Below, piece after piece: positions 46,901 through 55,859 of a stretch of DNA of 64,000 nt. The DNA comes from CALDUY01 sp046350255. GTDB taxonomy: Bacteria; Planctomycetota; Planctomycetia; Gemmatales; Gemmataceae. The DNA is taken from contig JAXMAV010000019.1 in NCBI GenBank assembly GCA_046350255.1, positions 118,085 through 182,084 on the forward strand, given 5' to 3'. The position numbers were made by a program, and so were the translations under genes. The notes under the pieces were generated by a model, which worked only from the letters and a program-made list of their open reading frames with translations, made no database searches and had not been told where the DNA came from. Every line of letters starts with the position of its first letter. The stretch's first letter is position 1.

Positions 46901-47696
46901 CGATCTGGGGGCGATAATTGCCGTGGCTCGACTTCTGCAGGTCCGAGGCCAGGCCACGCGCAAGCGTCTGGGGATCGTTGAGCCTGTAGGCGTCGTGGAG
47001 GCGCGCCCCAGCCTTGTTCTCCATCACGGGATCAAAGACATACACCAGCACACGCGGAGTGATCATGCCCTTCTGCACGCCCGATGGCGCAGCAGGACCG
47101 GTTGCAGTGGGGGTCGTGACCTCGCGCGTGGAGAAACGCAGACCATCGAAGGTGATGGCGAAGCCGCCAGCGCCGCTGTCGTGCTGAATCTCGATCCGAA
47201 CGACGTTGGTCAGACTGGGCGAGCCGATCACGTCGCGCCGCCAGTAGTTATCCCCAGCCAGGGGGATGTGATGCTTCTCCCAGGCGTTGGCCGGCAGCGG
47301 GTTCTGGTTCCGCGGCGTATAGCGGAAGCTGCCTGTCGGCGTCACCAGGGTGACGACTGGCTGGGCGCCCTCGAAGCCGACGGAGGTCCGATTCTCGGTG
47401 TAGGTCCAGAACTCCAGCTGCTTGTAGGTCGAGACGTTCCAGGCCTGCGCACCCGACGAGATGCGCACCCCGTTGGTGGACGCGCTGGTGGTGCTGTAGC
47501 GGATCGACTGGCTGCCCGAAACCACGCGGGTGCTGTCGTTGCTCAGGGTGCCCACCTTCCCATCGGTCGCGAAGACCTGCCAGCTCGACGCTGTGCCCTC
47601 CGCCAGGTCGACGGCCGGCGAGATGGTTGGGACAACCCGATGCTCCAGATTTTCCAGGCGCGGGATGAATCGGCGCTGCTGACGAAAGGACTTCAT
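43995..47696 (-). CDS. Giant extracellular protein with PKD/cadherin-like and ELWxxDGT repeats
   Basis: 1233 residues. The start MKSFRQQRRFIPRLENLEHR (then VVP) is the planctomycete surface signal. Next come a jelly-roll-like module (~15-190), an unidentified middle domain (~210-510, with YVFDPVMENKAG and WASQQMHVGQFDYARF), Ig/cadherin-like and PKD-like domains (NTITAKSVNEGSLLTFTATA; YRYSFDLNGDGDFSD), and about eight repeats with LYFxA...ELWRSDGTAAGT...VRDIxPGxxSS (~830-1225). Such repeats are predicted to form a propeller or fibre. It is likely secreted or cell-surface bound; a polymer-binding or adhesive role is inference. GGAG lies 11 bases before the ATG. Confidence 0.87.
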   Translation of the reverse strand: MKSFRQQRRFIPRLENLEHRVVPTISPAVDLAEGTASSWQVFATDGKVGTLSNDSTRVVSGSQSIRYSTTSASTNGVRISSGAQAWNVSTYKQLEFWTYTENRTSVGFEGAQPVVTLVTPTGSFRYTPRNQNPLPANAWEKHHIPLAGDNYWRRDVIGSPSLTNVVRIEIQHDSGAGGFAITFDGLRFSTREVTTPTATGPAAPSGVQKGMITPRVLVYVFDPVMENKAGARLHDAYRLNDPQTLARGLASDLQKSSHGNYRPQIVETRIVDQHAYFTDGFQYSDSSYESAWASQQMHVGQFDYARFLRETGLSARVDRGEIDEVWIYAAPGSGLNSSVMAGASPYKLIGPNQAAGQRAFAIMGMNYQQGVGDSLVGYGFRIEATMAHLYSSLSSDTNNAWRRFTRTDQDAPGLGQVGTVKRPVNATYDYDYNNARTVQSMASDWYIYPRLAGNKQLVSSSTWSPTKVDPKRDYLNWWLDHLPDDAGRAADNRLMNWWRYVGDVEAFKNRPELHGSDASGFINLTGVQNNATVTGTLQLGASGVVDGVYGRVDLYVDGVYHSSDTLGPFTFQLDTNKLTGGKHTLQVRGYEVQNDTELRSATLTINIPIRNTAPRLNTITAKSVNEGSLLTFTATASDTDAGDVLRYTLGSGAPVGAAIDPVTGVFTWRPDDGAAQTTSVLIRVTDKGGLSATQVVPLTVLNVAPTATFSSSGQLQVGKVITFAFTGATDASAADRAAGYRYSFDLNGDGDFSDAGETIGTVSSFTRTFATAGTYTARGRVYDKDGGYREYTTTVTIAAASIGAGRLSDLAPGSANSSPTELTVVGRLLYFVATTATYGEEVYRSDGTAAGTVLVKDITPGSGGSLPRNLTNVNGVLYFTAQDANNGVELWRSDGTAAGTRMVRDINPGVTSSWPSNLTNVGGILYFTATTPTNGVELWRSDGTTAGTYQVRDLMPGTASGSPSQLTAVGTTLYFVAQAPGIGAELFRTNGTSSGTVLVRDINPGTMPSFISGLVNAGGTLYFSAYTAALGQELWKSNGTSTGTVLVRDIVPGSGSSSPSQILRALNRVFFIANNNATGTELWVTDGSSSGTRMVSDINPGLASSEPAGLIEFNGAVYFSANTQTHGVELWRSDGTAAGTRLVRDLQSGTASSSPASFLVSGGALWFIAWTSSGGQQLWRTDGTTSGTVSLSTLFPTVRPSWASTPVDMAGTIYFVAYDSVGGYEVWTTRRTA

Positions 47697-47983
47697 CGGC
47701 CTGGCATCTCCGGTTCAGATGGGTTTCGAGCGGTGCGCAAGCCCCCACGTGCGCGCTCGCTCCGCTACGCCTATACCGGTGCAGGTGCGGAGAATCAATC
47801 ACAAGTCGTTGCATGGGATGAAGTTAGGGGGTGATTTGTTAGGTGGGGCCAACCGTGGGCTCTGGAGAAAGATCGCCCGAGGGCCCTGCTGGGGCGAACG
47901 GGGGCGGTTGCACAGGCGGGGGAGGACTACAATGATACTTCCACTCGAACGCCCGGCAGGCAGCCTTGAGGAGAGGGACGGAC

Positions 47984-49129
47984 GTGGATGGACTCTTTTC
48001 CCGCGAGCAGTTCACCGGGTTTGGCTGCTGTGGTCTGGATCCGGAGGGGCACTGCCGTCTGACGGTGATCATCCAGGGCCAGCGGCCGCGTACGCTGCGC
48101 GGCGGCGTGCGCCGCGATTGTCCCCGACTTCCGGGGGTGTATGGCATGGTCGATGCCGCGGGTGAGCTGATCTACGTCGGCAAGGCCAAGTCGCTGCGAA
48201 CACGTCTGCTGGGCTACTTCCGGGGTAAATCGCGCAACGACAAGGCGGGCAAGATTATCCGCGAAACGCGCCGCCTGCTCTGGGAGGTGGCTCCCAGCGA
48301 ATTCTCGGCCCTGCTGCGCGAGCTGGAGCTGATCCGCCGCTTTCGCCCCCGCTGGAATGTGCATGGCCAGCCGCGCCGCCATCGCCGCACCTACCTCTGT
48401 GTGGGGCGTCGGCCCGCACCCCAGGCCTACGTCACCTCGCGTCCGCCGGCCACAGCCCTGGCCTGCTTTGGCCCCTTCCTGGGCTACACCCGCACCAGTC
48501 GTGCGGTGCGCCATCTCAACGACTGGTATCGCCTGCGCGATTGCCCCCAGAAGCAGGAGATGCTCTTCGCCGACCAGACGGAGCTGTTCCCCCTCGTCCG
48601 CACCGCCGCGTGTGTCCGCCACGAGATCGGTCAGTGCCTGGCTCCCTGTGCCGGTGCCTGCAGCCGGAAGGAGTACACTTTCCACGTCGAGGCCATGCTC
48701 GAGTTCCTCCGCGGCATCGATACCACCCCGCTGGAGCAGCTGGATCGCAGCCGGGCCGACGCCGCCGCCGCGCTGGAGTTCGAGCGGGCCGCCATCCTGC
48801 GCGATCGTCTCGAATCGTTACAGTGGATGCATGCCCACCTCGAACGCATCCGCCAGGCGCAGCAGCACTCCTTTCTCTACCCCGTCGAGAACCACGACCG
48901 CACTATCACCTGGTTCGTCATCCGTAGGGGCCTGGTACACCAGGTCTGCGCCACTCAGGAGGAAGCCGAGCGCATGCTCGACACGCTCTCGGCGACACCC
49001 GAGGGGCCGCCCGGCCTTGAGGAGATTGACAACGTCCTGCTGGTCGCCAGCTGGTTTCGACGCCATCGCCACGAACGTCGCAAGGTCGTCCCGGCGGAAT
49101 CAGCCAGTCGAGCGGCCCTGCCCCGTTAG
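47984..49129 (+). CDS. UvrC-like GIY-YIG nuclease without the C-terminal nuclease half
   Basis: 381 residues from GTG 47984 (GAGGAGAGGG upstream); a TTG at 47966 is the alternative. The GIY-YIG domain is plain: LPGVYGMVDAAGELIYVGKA then KSLRTRLLGYF. A UvrC-like Cys region (HEIGQCLAPCAGACS) and UVR motif (ALEFERAAILRDRLESLQ) follow. UvrC's second nuclease domain and HhH pair are absent, since UvrC is ~600 residues. It thus resembles Cho-type or planctomycete-specific UvrC-like proteins, which could make the 3' incision in repair. It is convergent with, and overlaps by 4 bases, the NtrC-like gene. Confidence 0.85.
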   Translation: MDGLFSREQFTGFGCCGLDPEGHCRLTVIIQGQRPRTLRGGVRRDCPRLPGVYGMVDAAGELIYVGKAKSLRTRLLGYFRGKSRNDKAGKIIRETRRLLWEVAPSEFSALLRELELIRRFRPRWNVHGQPRRHRRTYLCVGRRPAPQAYVTSRPPATALACFGPFLGYTRTSRAVRHLNDWYRLRDCPQKQEMLFADQTELFPLVRTAACVRHEIGQCLAPCAGACSRKEYTFHVEAMLEFLRGIDTTPLEQLDRSRADAAAALEFERAAILRDRLESLQWMHAHLERIRQAQQHSFLYPVENHDRTITWFVIRRGLVHQVCATQEEAERMLDTLSATPEGPPGLEEIDNVLLVASWFRRHRHERRKVVPAESASRAALPR

Positions 49130-50583
49130 GCGTCATCGTCGTCTCCCGAGACGTCCGCCAGGCTGTAGGCGCCCAGCTTCTTCCGCACCGTGGCCCGGTT
49201 CAGGCCCAGCCACTGCGCCGCCACCAGACGGTTGCCGCGCAGGCGACGCATCACCTCGGCCAGCAGGGCCGGTTCGATGACGCCGAGCAGATCTTCGTGG
49301 AGATTGCGCGGTCCCTCGGTTCCCGCATCGCTAAGCTTTTCGGCGAACCAGCGCCGTACACAGGCTGCCATGTCCTCAACTGCGCTGGAGGGGCCGCGCT
49401 CGACCACGGGACGAGGGAAATGCTCCGGCAGAATGGCCCCGCCGCGCGCCAGGATGGCAGCGTGCTCCAGCGCGTTGCGCAGCTCGCGCACGTTGCCCAG
49501 CCAGGGTTGCTGCTGCAGGTGCCGCACCGTCTCGGGGGGAAGCGGCAAGGCATCGGGACGCACCCGGCGCAGGAAATGCTCCGCGAGCGGTTCGAGATCT
49601 TCGAGCCGCTCGCGCAGCGGCGGCAGGTGGATCTCGAACACATTCAGCCGGTAGTACAGATCCTCGCGGAAGCGTCCCTCGGCTACCGCCCGGCGCAGGT
49701 CCTGGTTCGTGGCCGTCAGGATGCGCAGATTAAGCGGCTGGCTCGTCGTCCCTCCCACTGGTTGCACCTCGCCATGCTCCAGCACGCGTAGCAGCTTTAC
49801 CTGCACCGGCAGTGGGATCTCGGCCAGTTCATCCAGAAATAGCGTTCCGCCGTCTGCGAGGCCGAGCAGGCCGGTCTTGCCTGGGCCAGCGCCGGTGAAG
49901 GCGCCGCGCACATGGCCGAACAACTCGCTCTCGACGAGATTGGGGTTCAGCGCAGCCACGTGGACGGGCAGGAACGGTCGCTCGCGCCGGACGCTGTATT
50001 TGTGAATGGCGCGCGCCACCAGCTCCTTCCCGGTGCCTGACTCGCCAGTGATCATCACGCAGGCATCGTGCGGGGCTACCAGGGCGATCCGCTTGAACAC
50101 CTGTTGCATTGGTGGGCTGATGCCGACGATGTCCTGCGGCGCGGGCGGAAGCGAGGCGTCGGCCACGGGAGCCACCGGCCGCCGCTGCAGGGCTCGCTGG
50201 ACGGCGTCCAGCGCCTGGTCCAGGTCGAACGGCTTGGCGAGATAGTCGAAGGCGCCTCCCTCGACCGCCTGCACGGCCGTGGGAAGACTGCCGAATGCCG
50301 TCACCACGATCACGGCAGCATCCGGGGCGCGCTCGCGCAGCAAGGGCAATGCGGTCAGCCCATCCATCCCCGGCAGACGCACGTCGAGAATGACGACCTC
50401 CGGGGTGCGCTGGCGGACCAGCGAGAAGGCCTGTTCCGCTGAGGCTGCCACGGCCACGGAGTGCCCCTGCCGACCCAGGGCGCGCTCCAGCGCCCAGCAG
50501 ACCGCTTCCTCGTCGTCGATGATCAGAATGTGGAGGCCCGTTCCATGCACCGTGAGTTCCTCCGTTCCGGATGATTGTTTCAT
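49126..50583 (-). CDS. NtrC-family sigma-54-dependent response regulator
   Basis: 485 residues: receiver (LIIDDEEAV, Asp in VVILDVRLPGMDG, Lys in YLAKPFD), AAA+ activator domain (Walker A GESGTGKE, sigma-54 contact loop GAFTGA, Walker B GGTLFLDELAE, arginine finger region FREDLYYRLNVF), and a C-terminal Fis-type HTH (RLRGNRLVAAQWLGLNRATV). All key residues are intact, so it should activate sigma-54 promoters. Its start is one base after the stop of the sensor kinase gene, so the two make a coupled NtrB/NtrC-like pair. Target genes are not evident. Confidence 0.95.
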   Translation of the reverse strand: MKQSSGTEELTVHGTGLHILIIDDEEAVCWALERALGRQGHSVAVAASAEQAFSLVRQRTPEVVILDVRLPGMDGLTALPLLRERAPDAAVIVVTAFGSLPTAVQAVEGGAFDYLAKPFDLDQALDAVQRALQRRPVAPVADASLPPAPQDIVGISPPMQQVFKRIALVAPHDACVMITGESGTGKELVARAIHKYSVRRERPFLPVHVAALNPNLVESELFGHVRGAFTGAGPGKTGLLGLADGGTLFLDELAEIPLPVQVKLLRVLEHGEVQPVGGTTSQPLNLRILTATNQDLRRAVAEGRFREDLYYRLNVFEIHLPPLRERLEDLEPLAEHFLRRVRPDALPLPPETVRHLQQQPWLGNVRELRNALEHAAILARGGAILPEHFPRPVVERGPSSAVEDMAACVRRWFAEKLSDAGTEGPRNLHEDLLGVIEPALLAEVMRRLRGNRLVAAQWLGLNRATVRKKLGAYSLADVSGDDDDA

Positions 50584-50584
50584 T

Positions 50585-51940
50585 CTATCCCCTGGGGATC
50601 TCGATCCGGAAGCATGTCTGTCCCTCGTCCCGCGACCAGCCCAGCCGCCCGCCGTGTCGTTCGATCACCTCGTGCGCCACCGCCAGGCCCAGCCCAACGC
50701 CTTCTGGCTTGCTCGTGACGAACGGCTCGAAGAGATGCTCCGCCACCTCGAGCGGGGGGCCCGGACCCGAATCTAGCACCTCGACGATGTGAAATGTCTC
50801 CGCTGCACCCAGGCGGACCACGACCCACCCCCCCGGCCCGGCTGCCTCGAGGGCGTTCATCAGGACATTGACGAAGACATGCCCCAACTGTGACGGATCG
50901 CCCTGCACGCCATGCGATTTCTCGGGTCGCGACCACGTCAAGGCGATGCCGGTGTGCCGACACTGCGGACGAATCAGCTCGACCGCCTCGTCGAGCAGCT
51001 GGCCCAGGTCGCAAGCTTCGGTGCGCGGGGCGCCTGCCCGGCCCAGGTCGAGAAACCGGCGCACCAGGCTTTCCAGCAGGCGCAGCTGCCGCAGGGACAC
51101 CTCCAGGGGGGTGCTGTCCACGCCGGATGGGGAAGCCTCGTGCAGGTACAGCTGCACGGCGAGGCGCGCCCCTGTCAGGCCGTTCCGCATCTGGTGGGCC
51201 AGGCCGCTGGACACCTGGCCCAGCAGCCGCAGGCGCTCGGTCTGGGCCACGGTCTTCTGCAATGCGGCGAGCTGCTGAGCCATCTCGTTGATGGAACAAA
51301 TCAGATCGCGAATCTCGTCGTTACGCGGTGGAATGGCCATCGGGCTAAAATCGCCGGCGGCGATGAGGCGCGTACGCCGTTCCAACTCGCGCACGCGCCG
51401 GCTGAGACGCCGTGCCTGGAGCAACGCCAGCCCCAACGCGGCCAGACCGATCGAGCCGCCGACGAACAGCGACGGACGGATCGCCTGCCAGCGCGCATCC
51501 TGCCACAGCGCATCGGGGTAGAGGATGTAGAGCACATCGCCCGCATGTGAACCGCGCCGTAACCGGATGGCTCCGCTGGAGTACAGTTTATCCTGCAGCA
51601 GTATCGGAGTGTCGGGGCGGAAGCTCATCCAGTCATCGACGATTGGAGCCGCCAGTGGTACGTCACCGGGATCAGTGGCCAGCGAGGTGCGGCGTTGCCC
51701 ACCCTCGGTCACGAGGAGATACTCGGCCCCCGACAGGGGACGCAACTGCCGCAGCACGTCGCTGGTCAGGGGAAACTGCGATTCCTGGGCCAGGAAGCGC
51801 GCCACGGCCTGCAGATGAGCGTCAATCTGCTGCCGTGCCTGCCGCGCAGCTGATAGCGCCGTGGTCAGACTGATGCCTGCCACCCCAACCAGGAGCAACA
51901 TCACCGGCAGGACCAGCTGACTCCGCAACCCCCATCGCAT
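50585..51940 (-). CDS. Membrane sensor histidine kinase (NtrB-like partner)
   Basis: 451 residues with two membrane segments (LVLPVMLLLVGVAGISLTTAL near the start; SLFVGGSIGLAALGLALL around 160-180), a periplasmic sensor domain between them, a HAMP region, the His box GLAHQMRNGLTGARLAV, and an ATPase domain (HVFVNVLMNALEA, DSGPGPP, GVGLGLAVAHEVI). It probably phosphorylates the sigma-54 regulator whose gene follows after one base. The signal is unknown. Confidence 0.92.
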   Translation of the reverse strand: MRWGLRSQLVLPVMLLLVGVAGISLTTALSAARQARQQIDAHLQAVARFLAQESQFPLTSDVLRQLRPLSGAEYLLVTEGGQRRTSLATDPGDVPLAAPIVDDWMSFRPDTPILLQDKLYSSGAIRLRRGSHAGDVLYILYPDALWQDARWQAIRPSLFVGGSIGLAALGLALLQARRLSRRVRELERRTRLIAAGDFSPMAIPPRNDEIRDLICSINEMAQQLAALQKTVAQTERLRLLGQVSSGLAHQMRNGLTGARLAVQLYLHEASPSGVDSTPLEVSLRQLRLLESLVRRFLDLGRAGAPRTEACDLGQLLDEAVELIRPQCRHTGIALTWSRPEKSHGVQGDPSQLGHVFVNVLMNALEAAGPGGWVVVRLGAAETFHIVEVLDSGPGPPLEVAEHLFEPFVTSKPEGVGLGLAVAHEVIERHGGRLGWSRDEGQTCFRIEIPRG

Positions 51941-52014
51941 CGGCGCCGACCTCGAAATGCAGCGCGGGACCCCTTCTCAGGATACCGCCCCGGTCGGCGG
52001 AGACGACAGGAGAG

Positions 52015-54006
52015 TTACTCCTTCTTGCCGGCCTCTTTCTCCAACTGATCGAACTGAACGGCCAGCTTCTCCAGCTTGCCCAGGTAGGGACGTGCCTCCT
52101 GCAGCAGGCGAAGCACCTCCACCCCTTGGCCTTCCTTGATGCCCAGCCGCGCCGCCTCGGTCAGCCCCTTCAAGTACCGCGTCCGCTGCACCTCCTGAGC
52201 GTCCGTCGTGCGCGCCAGCAGCGTCTGTAGCATGGGGGCCGCCACCGACCACTTCCCCAGGTCGAGCTGCGCCTGAGCCAGCCCTTCCAGTGCGGTATTG
52301 GCCTGCTCGCGCATTGTGGCGATCTGCTCCCACCGCGTGTGCAGCTTCCCCCACAGTTGCACCCGGCGGGTCCCCTGCTTCGCCTCGGCCAGCCGGGTGT
52401 TCCATCCCTCCAGCACGGTCAGGTCCCCCAGTCGGGCCAGCACATCAATGAAGGCTTCCCACGCCTTCTCCTGGACTCGTCCGTCGGCACCCACCTGGGT
52501 GTGCTGCCACAGTAGCGGGAGCACCTCGGCCGTGCCACACTCACCCAGCACCGTTGCGGCCCTGCTACGCACCCCAGCATCTACATCGCGCCGCATGAGG
52601 CCATCGAGACGCTCGTAAAGGCGCTTGCGAAGCTCGTCGGGCAGCGCCTGGCCATTGCCGGCCGACCGCGCCAGCGCACCCAGCAGACTGAAGCGCACCA
52701 TGACGGCTGGATCTTCCAGGCCGCGCAGCAACCCGTCGAGCAGCCCGGCATCGGCGGTGCGCTCCAGGGCCTGGGCCGCGGTCTGGCGCACGTGTTCCGA
52801 CGGATGACGCAGCAGACCGATGAGGACAGGCCCGGCCTCGGGTGCCCCGAGCATACCCAGGGCCTCGGCCGCCTCCACGACCACCTCCAGTTCGCGATCT
52901 TCCAGCGCCTTCTGCATCTGCGGCACCACCATCTTGAGACGCACCCGCGCTTCGGGAGTGTTTCCCCGCGCCTGAAGCGCCAGCGCCCGGATGGCGGCCG
53001 CCCGGATCAGGGGGCTCCCCTGCCGGCTCAACTCCTGCAAACGCTCGAAGGCCGCCAGGTCCGAGAGCCGACCCAGGGCAACTACGGCCTCCTTTTGCAC
53101 CTCCGGAGCGCTGTCCGACGACAACCGTAACAGGATGCGAGCCAGCGTCTTCTGCTGCGTGGTGTCGGCCGTGGGCAGCAGATCGACCGTCCATCCGACG
53201 GCCAGGGCGCGCACGGCCGGGTCGTCCTGGTCGGGCAGCCCCTGCAGGAGTGTGTAGCGCTCGACTGCGGGTAGCCGGCTGTACAGCTGCTGGTGCAGGC
53301 GCAACACCTGGGCCCGGGCGCGAAACAGGTCGCCCTCGAGACGCTGGGCCCGGGTGGACTGGTAGGCCAGGCGCATCTGCAGCCATTGTTCGGCAGTGTG
53401 ATCCCGATGGCGCGACCACCAGTGCTTCCACCGGGCCAGGTCGAGCCCATGCGTCTGGCCGGTCAGATCGGTCAGGGCCGCCCCGGCGATCCGGCGGAGT
53501 TCCTCGGTTTCTCCCTCCAGTGCAGCGATGAGTACCGGCACGGCTTCCATGCGGCCACTACGGCCCAGCGTCCACAACGCCATCTGCCGCACGCGCACCT
53601 CGGTGCCCGCGGCGCTCAGCAGCGATTGCAGCCGAGACACCAAAGTGCGGGAGGGCAGCGCCGCCAGCGTTTCGGCCGCGGCCTGGCGGACCCGCAACCG
53701 GGAGGCGCCCAGCGCTGCCAGAAGTTCTCGAGTGAACCGCTCGTCGCCTCGGAGCCGCACCGCAGTGGCCAGAGCGATAAAGGTTTCCTCATTTTCGGTC
53801 TGGCGCAGGTGATTGCGGACCACGCTCTCCGCATCGGGGTCACCCGACTGAACGAGGAGCAGTCCAGCCTGGCTCTGGCCTCGGGGATCCTGCCGATCGG
53901 CCAGCACCTCCTGCAGTTGCCCCAGGTCGGGTTCGCACGGGGTCGGACTTTCGAAGGCAGGCAGCATCAATCCCAGCCCAATAATCAGGGAAACAGAGGT
54001 CGGCAT
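52015..54006 (-). CDS. Exported HEAT-repeat protein
   Basis: 663 residues. ATG 54006, with GGAGG 7 bases upstream, gives the signal peptide MPTSVSLIIGLGLMLPAFES; the longer frame to 54078 has none. HEAT repeats run from about residue 40 to 530 (for example VRQAAAETLAALPSRTLVSR; PLIRAAAIRALALQARGNTP; VRQTAAQALERTADAGLLDG). The last ~110 residues are helical and TPR-like (ALEGLAQAQLDLGKWSVAAP). It is probably a periplasmic scaffold; no partner is evident. Confidence 0.85.
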   Translation of the reverse strand: MPTSVSLIIGLGLMLPAFESPTPCEPDLGQLQEVLADRQDPRGQSQAGLLLVQSGDPDAESVVRNHLRQTENEETFIALATAVRLRGDERFTRELLAALGASRLRVRQAAAETLAALPSRTLVSRLQSLLSAAGTEVRVRQMALWTLGRSGRMEAVPVLIAALEGETEELRRIAGAALTDLTGQTHGLDLARWKHWWSRHRDHTAEQWLQMRLAYQSTRAQRLEGDLFRARAQVLRLHQQLYSRLPAVERYTLLQGLPDQDDPAVRALAVGWTVDLLPTADTTQQKTLARILLRLSSDSAPEVQKEAVVALGRLSDLAAFERLQELSRQGSPLIRAAAIRALALQARGNTPEARVRLKMVVPQMQKALEDRELEVVVEAAEALGMLGAPEAGPVLIGLLRHPSEHVRQTAAQALERTADAGLLDGLLRGLEDPAVMVRFSLLGALARSAGNGQALPDELRKRLYERLDGLMRRDVDAGVRSRAATVLGECGTAEVLPLLWQHTQVGADGRVQEKAWEAFIDVLARLGDLTVLEGWNTRLAEAKQGTRRVQLWGKLHTRWEQIATMREQANTALEGLAQAQLDLGKWSVAAPMLQTLLARTTDAQEVQRTRYLKGLTEAARLGIKEGQGVEVLRLLQEARPYLGKLEKLAVQFDQLEKEAGKKE

Positions 54007-54188
54007 GGGAGAGCCTCCAGAGGGGGACCGGCGGGGATCAGGCAGGGTGGGAATACCCGGGACGAGACTCGCTGTCAACCCGGGCCGGCACGTGCCTGGC
54101 CGAATGGCCTCCCTTCCGACCGGGTAGTTGGTGTATCATCTGGGCCTGACCCCCACGGAGGGGGGTGGGTTCTCTCGAGGAACGACGG

Positions 54189-55859
54189 ATGTTCCGTACG
54201 CTGGACTGCCGCCCTGGCCATTACCTCCTGCTCGCGGTCATCTGGGCCCTGAGCTGCCTGCCCAACCTGGGTGGACCCACGCTGTGGGACATCGATGAAG
54301 GGCTCAACGCCGAGGCGGCCCGCGAGATGCTCGCCAGCGGCAACCTCGTCGTGCCCACCTTCAATTATCAGCTGCGCTCGGCCAAGCCTGTCCTGCTCTA
54401 CTGGCTCCAGGTCGCCAGCTATCAGATGTTCGGTGTCAACGAGGCGGCCGCGCGCTTCCCCTCTGCCCTGGCGGTGTTGCTAGCCGTTTTGGCCACCTAC
54501 GAACTGGGCCGCGCGCTCTTCGGCCTGCGCACAGGACTGCTGGCCGGCGTGTTACTGGCCACCTCGGTCAGCGTGCTGGGGGCGGCTCACTTCGCCAACC
54601 CCGACGCGCTGCTCCTGGCCTTCACCACCGTTACCCTCGCGGCGTTTCTCCGCTACGCCGAGACGGGCAGCCGCTGGTGGATCTACCTGGCCGGTTTGGC
54701 CGCGGGGCTGGCCGTCCTGGCCAAGGGACCGGTGGGGTTGCTCCTGCCCGGCGCCATTGTGTTCCTCTATCTCGTCTGGCAGCGCCAGCTAGGCCGTCTC
54801 CTCGCACTGCCTGTGGGTGAAGCGTTCCTGCTGTTCATCCTCGTGGCCGCTCCCTGGTATGTCTGGGTCGGCGTGGAGACGAAGGGACAGTTCCTGCGCG
54901 AGTTCTGGTTCATCCATCATCTTAACCGCGTGAAGACGCCGATGGAGAATCATCACGGGTCGCCTCTCTACTACGTGGTGGTGCTCCTCGTCGGCCTGTT
55001 TCCCGCCTCGTTGTTCATGGGCGCCTCCGTCTGGCATACTGGGCAGCGCCTCTGGCAGGCCGGCCCCGATCGCGCGGCGGTGCGCTTCCTGTTCCTCTGG
55101 TTCGCCATTTTCTTCGCGGCCTTCTCCATCGCAAGCACCAAGCTGCCGAACTACATCCTGCCGTTGTACCCCGCCGCGGTGCTACTCTCGGCCTGGACCC
55201 TCGAACGCTGGCGGCTGGGCGAGTTCGTCCTGCCGCGCTGGCTGGTCGGGGTGTCGGTGGCTTGCCTGGGCCTGGTGGGCGTGGGAGTGATCGTCGCCAC
55301 GCTGCACCTGGGTGGTCGCATCGACCTGGGCATTCCCCAGGGCTGGCAGGTTCCCGCGCTGGCCTTCTGGTGGTGGCTCGGTCTGATGCCCCTGGCCGGA
55401 GCCCTGGCCTGTGCCTGGCTACTGGTCCGTGGCAGCCGCGAAAGTTTCCTCGTCAGCTTGCTTGCAGCTTCGACGGCCTTCGTCTCCTTCGTGACGGGTG
55501 GCGCCTTCGCCCCGCTCAACGTGGTCAAACCTCAGGCGCCGCTGGTCGCCATGCTGCCTGCCGATCAGGAGTATCGCGAGGTGCGTCTGGGCGCGTTTCG
55601 CTACGATCGGCCCACCCTGGTCTTCTACTGCCGCCGCGAGGTGCGTCGCCTGGAGGTGCCCGACCAGGCCAGGCAGTTCCTGGCGGAGCCGCTTCCCACG
55701 TACCTCTTCGTCGAGGAAGCCAAGTGGAAGGAGATCGAGAGCCAGATGCCCAAGGGGGTGCGCGTGCTGGCCAGTCATCCGGACTTCTACAAGAACGGGC
55801 GACCGGTCCTTCTGGTGGCCAACGAGCCAGGCCACGTGACCTGGCTAGCCGCTCGCTGA
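54189..55859 (+). CDS. ArnT/PMT-type family 39 glycosyltransferase
   Basis: A 556-residue polytopic membrane protein from ATG 54189 (GAGGAA upstream). After the first helix comes the GT39/ArnT catalytic loop LWDIDEGLNAEAAREML with the invariant Asp-Glu pair, then FNYQLRSAKPVLLYWLQ and FGVNEAAARFPSAL, typical of ArnT-like enzymes. About ten further membrane helices and a soluble ~120-residue C-terminal tail follow. Members transfer a sugar from a polyprenyl phosphate donor to lipid A or another acceptor; the acceptor here is unknown. The 3' end overlaps the convergent HutX-like gene by 15 bases. Confidence 0.9.
   Translation: MFRTLDCRPGHYLLLAVIWALSCLPNLGGPTLWDIDEGLNAEAAREMLASGNLVVPTFNYQLRSAKPVLLYWLQVASYQMFGVNEAAARFPSALAVLLAVLATYELGRALFGLRTGLLAGVLLATSVSVLGAAHFANPDALLLAFTTVTLAAFLRYAETGSRWWIYLAGLAAGLAVLAKGPVGLLLPGAIVFLYLVWQRQLGRLLALPVGEAFLLFILVAAPWYVWVGVETKGQFLREFWFIHHLNRVKTPMENHHGSPLYYVVVLLVGLFPASLFMGASVWHTGQRLWQAGPDRAAVRFLFLWFAIFFAAFSIASTKLPNYILPLYPAAVLLSAWTLERWRLGEFVLPRWLVGVSVACLGLVGVGVIVATLHLGGRIDLGIPQGWQVPALAFWWWLGLMPLAGALACAWLLVRGSRESFLVSLLAASTAFVSFVTGGAFAPLNVVKPQAPLVAMLPADQEYREVRLGAFRYDRPTLVFYCRREVRRLEVPDQARQFLAEPLPTYLFVEEAKWKEIESQMPKGVRVLASHPDFYKNGRPVLLVANEPGHVTWLAAR

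Noticed and set aside
47927..48685. 252-residue minus-strand frame and 46533-47834 plus-strand frame
   Set aside because: Both are antisense to genes with clear motifs; their composition is Arg/His/Gly-rich shadow type.
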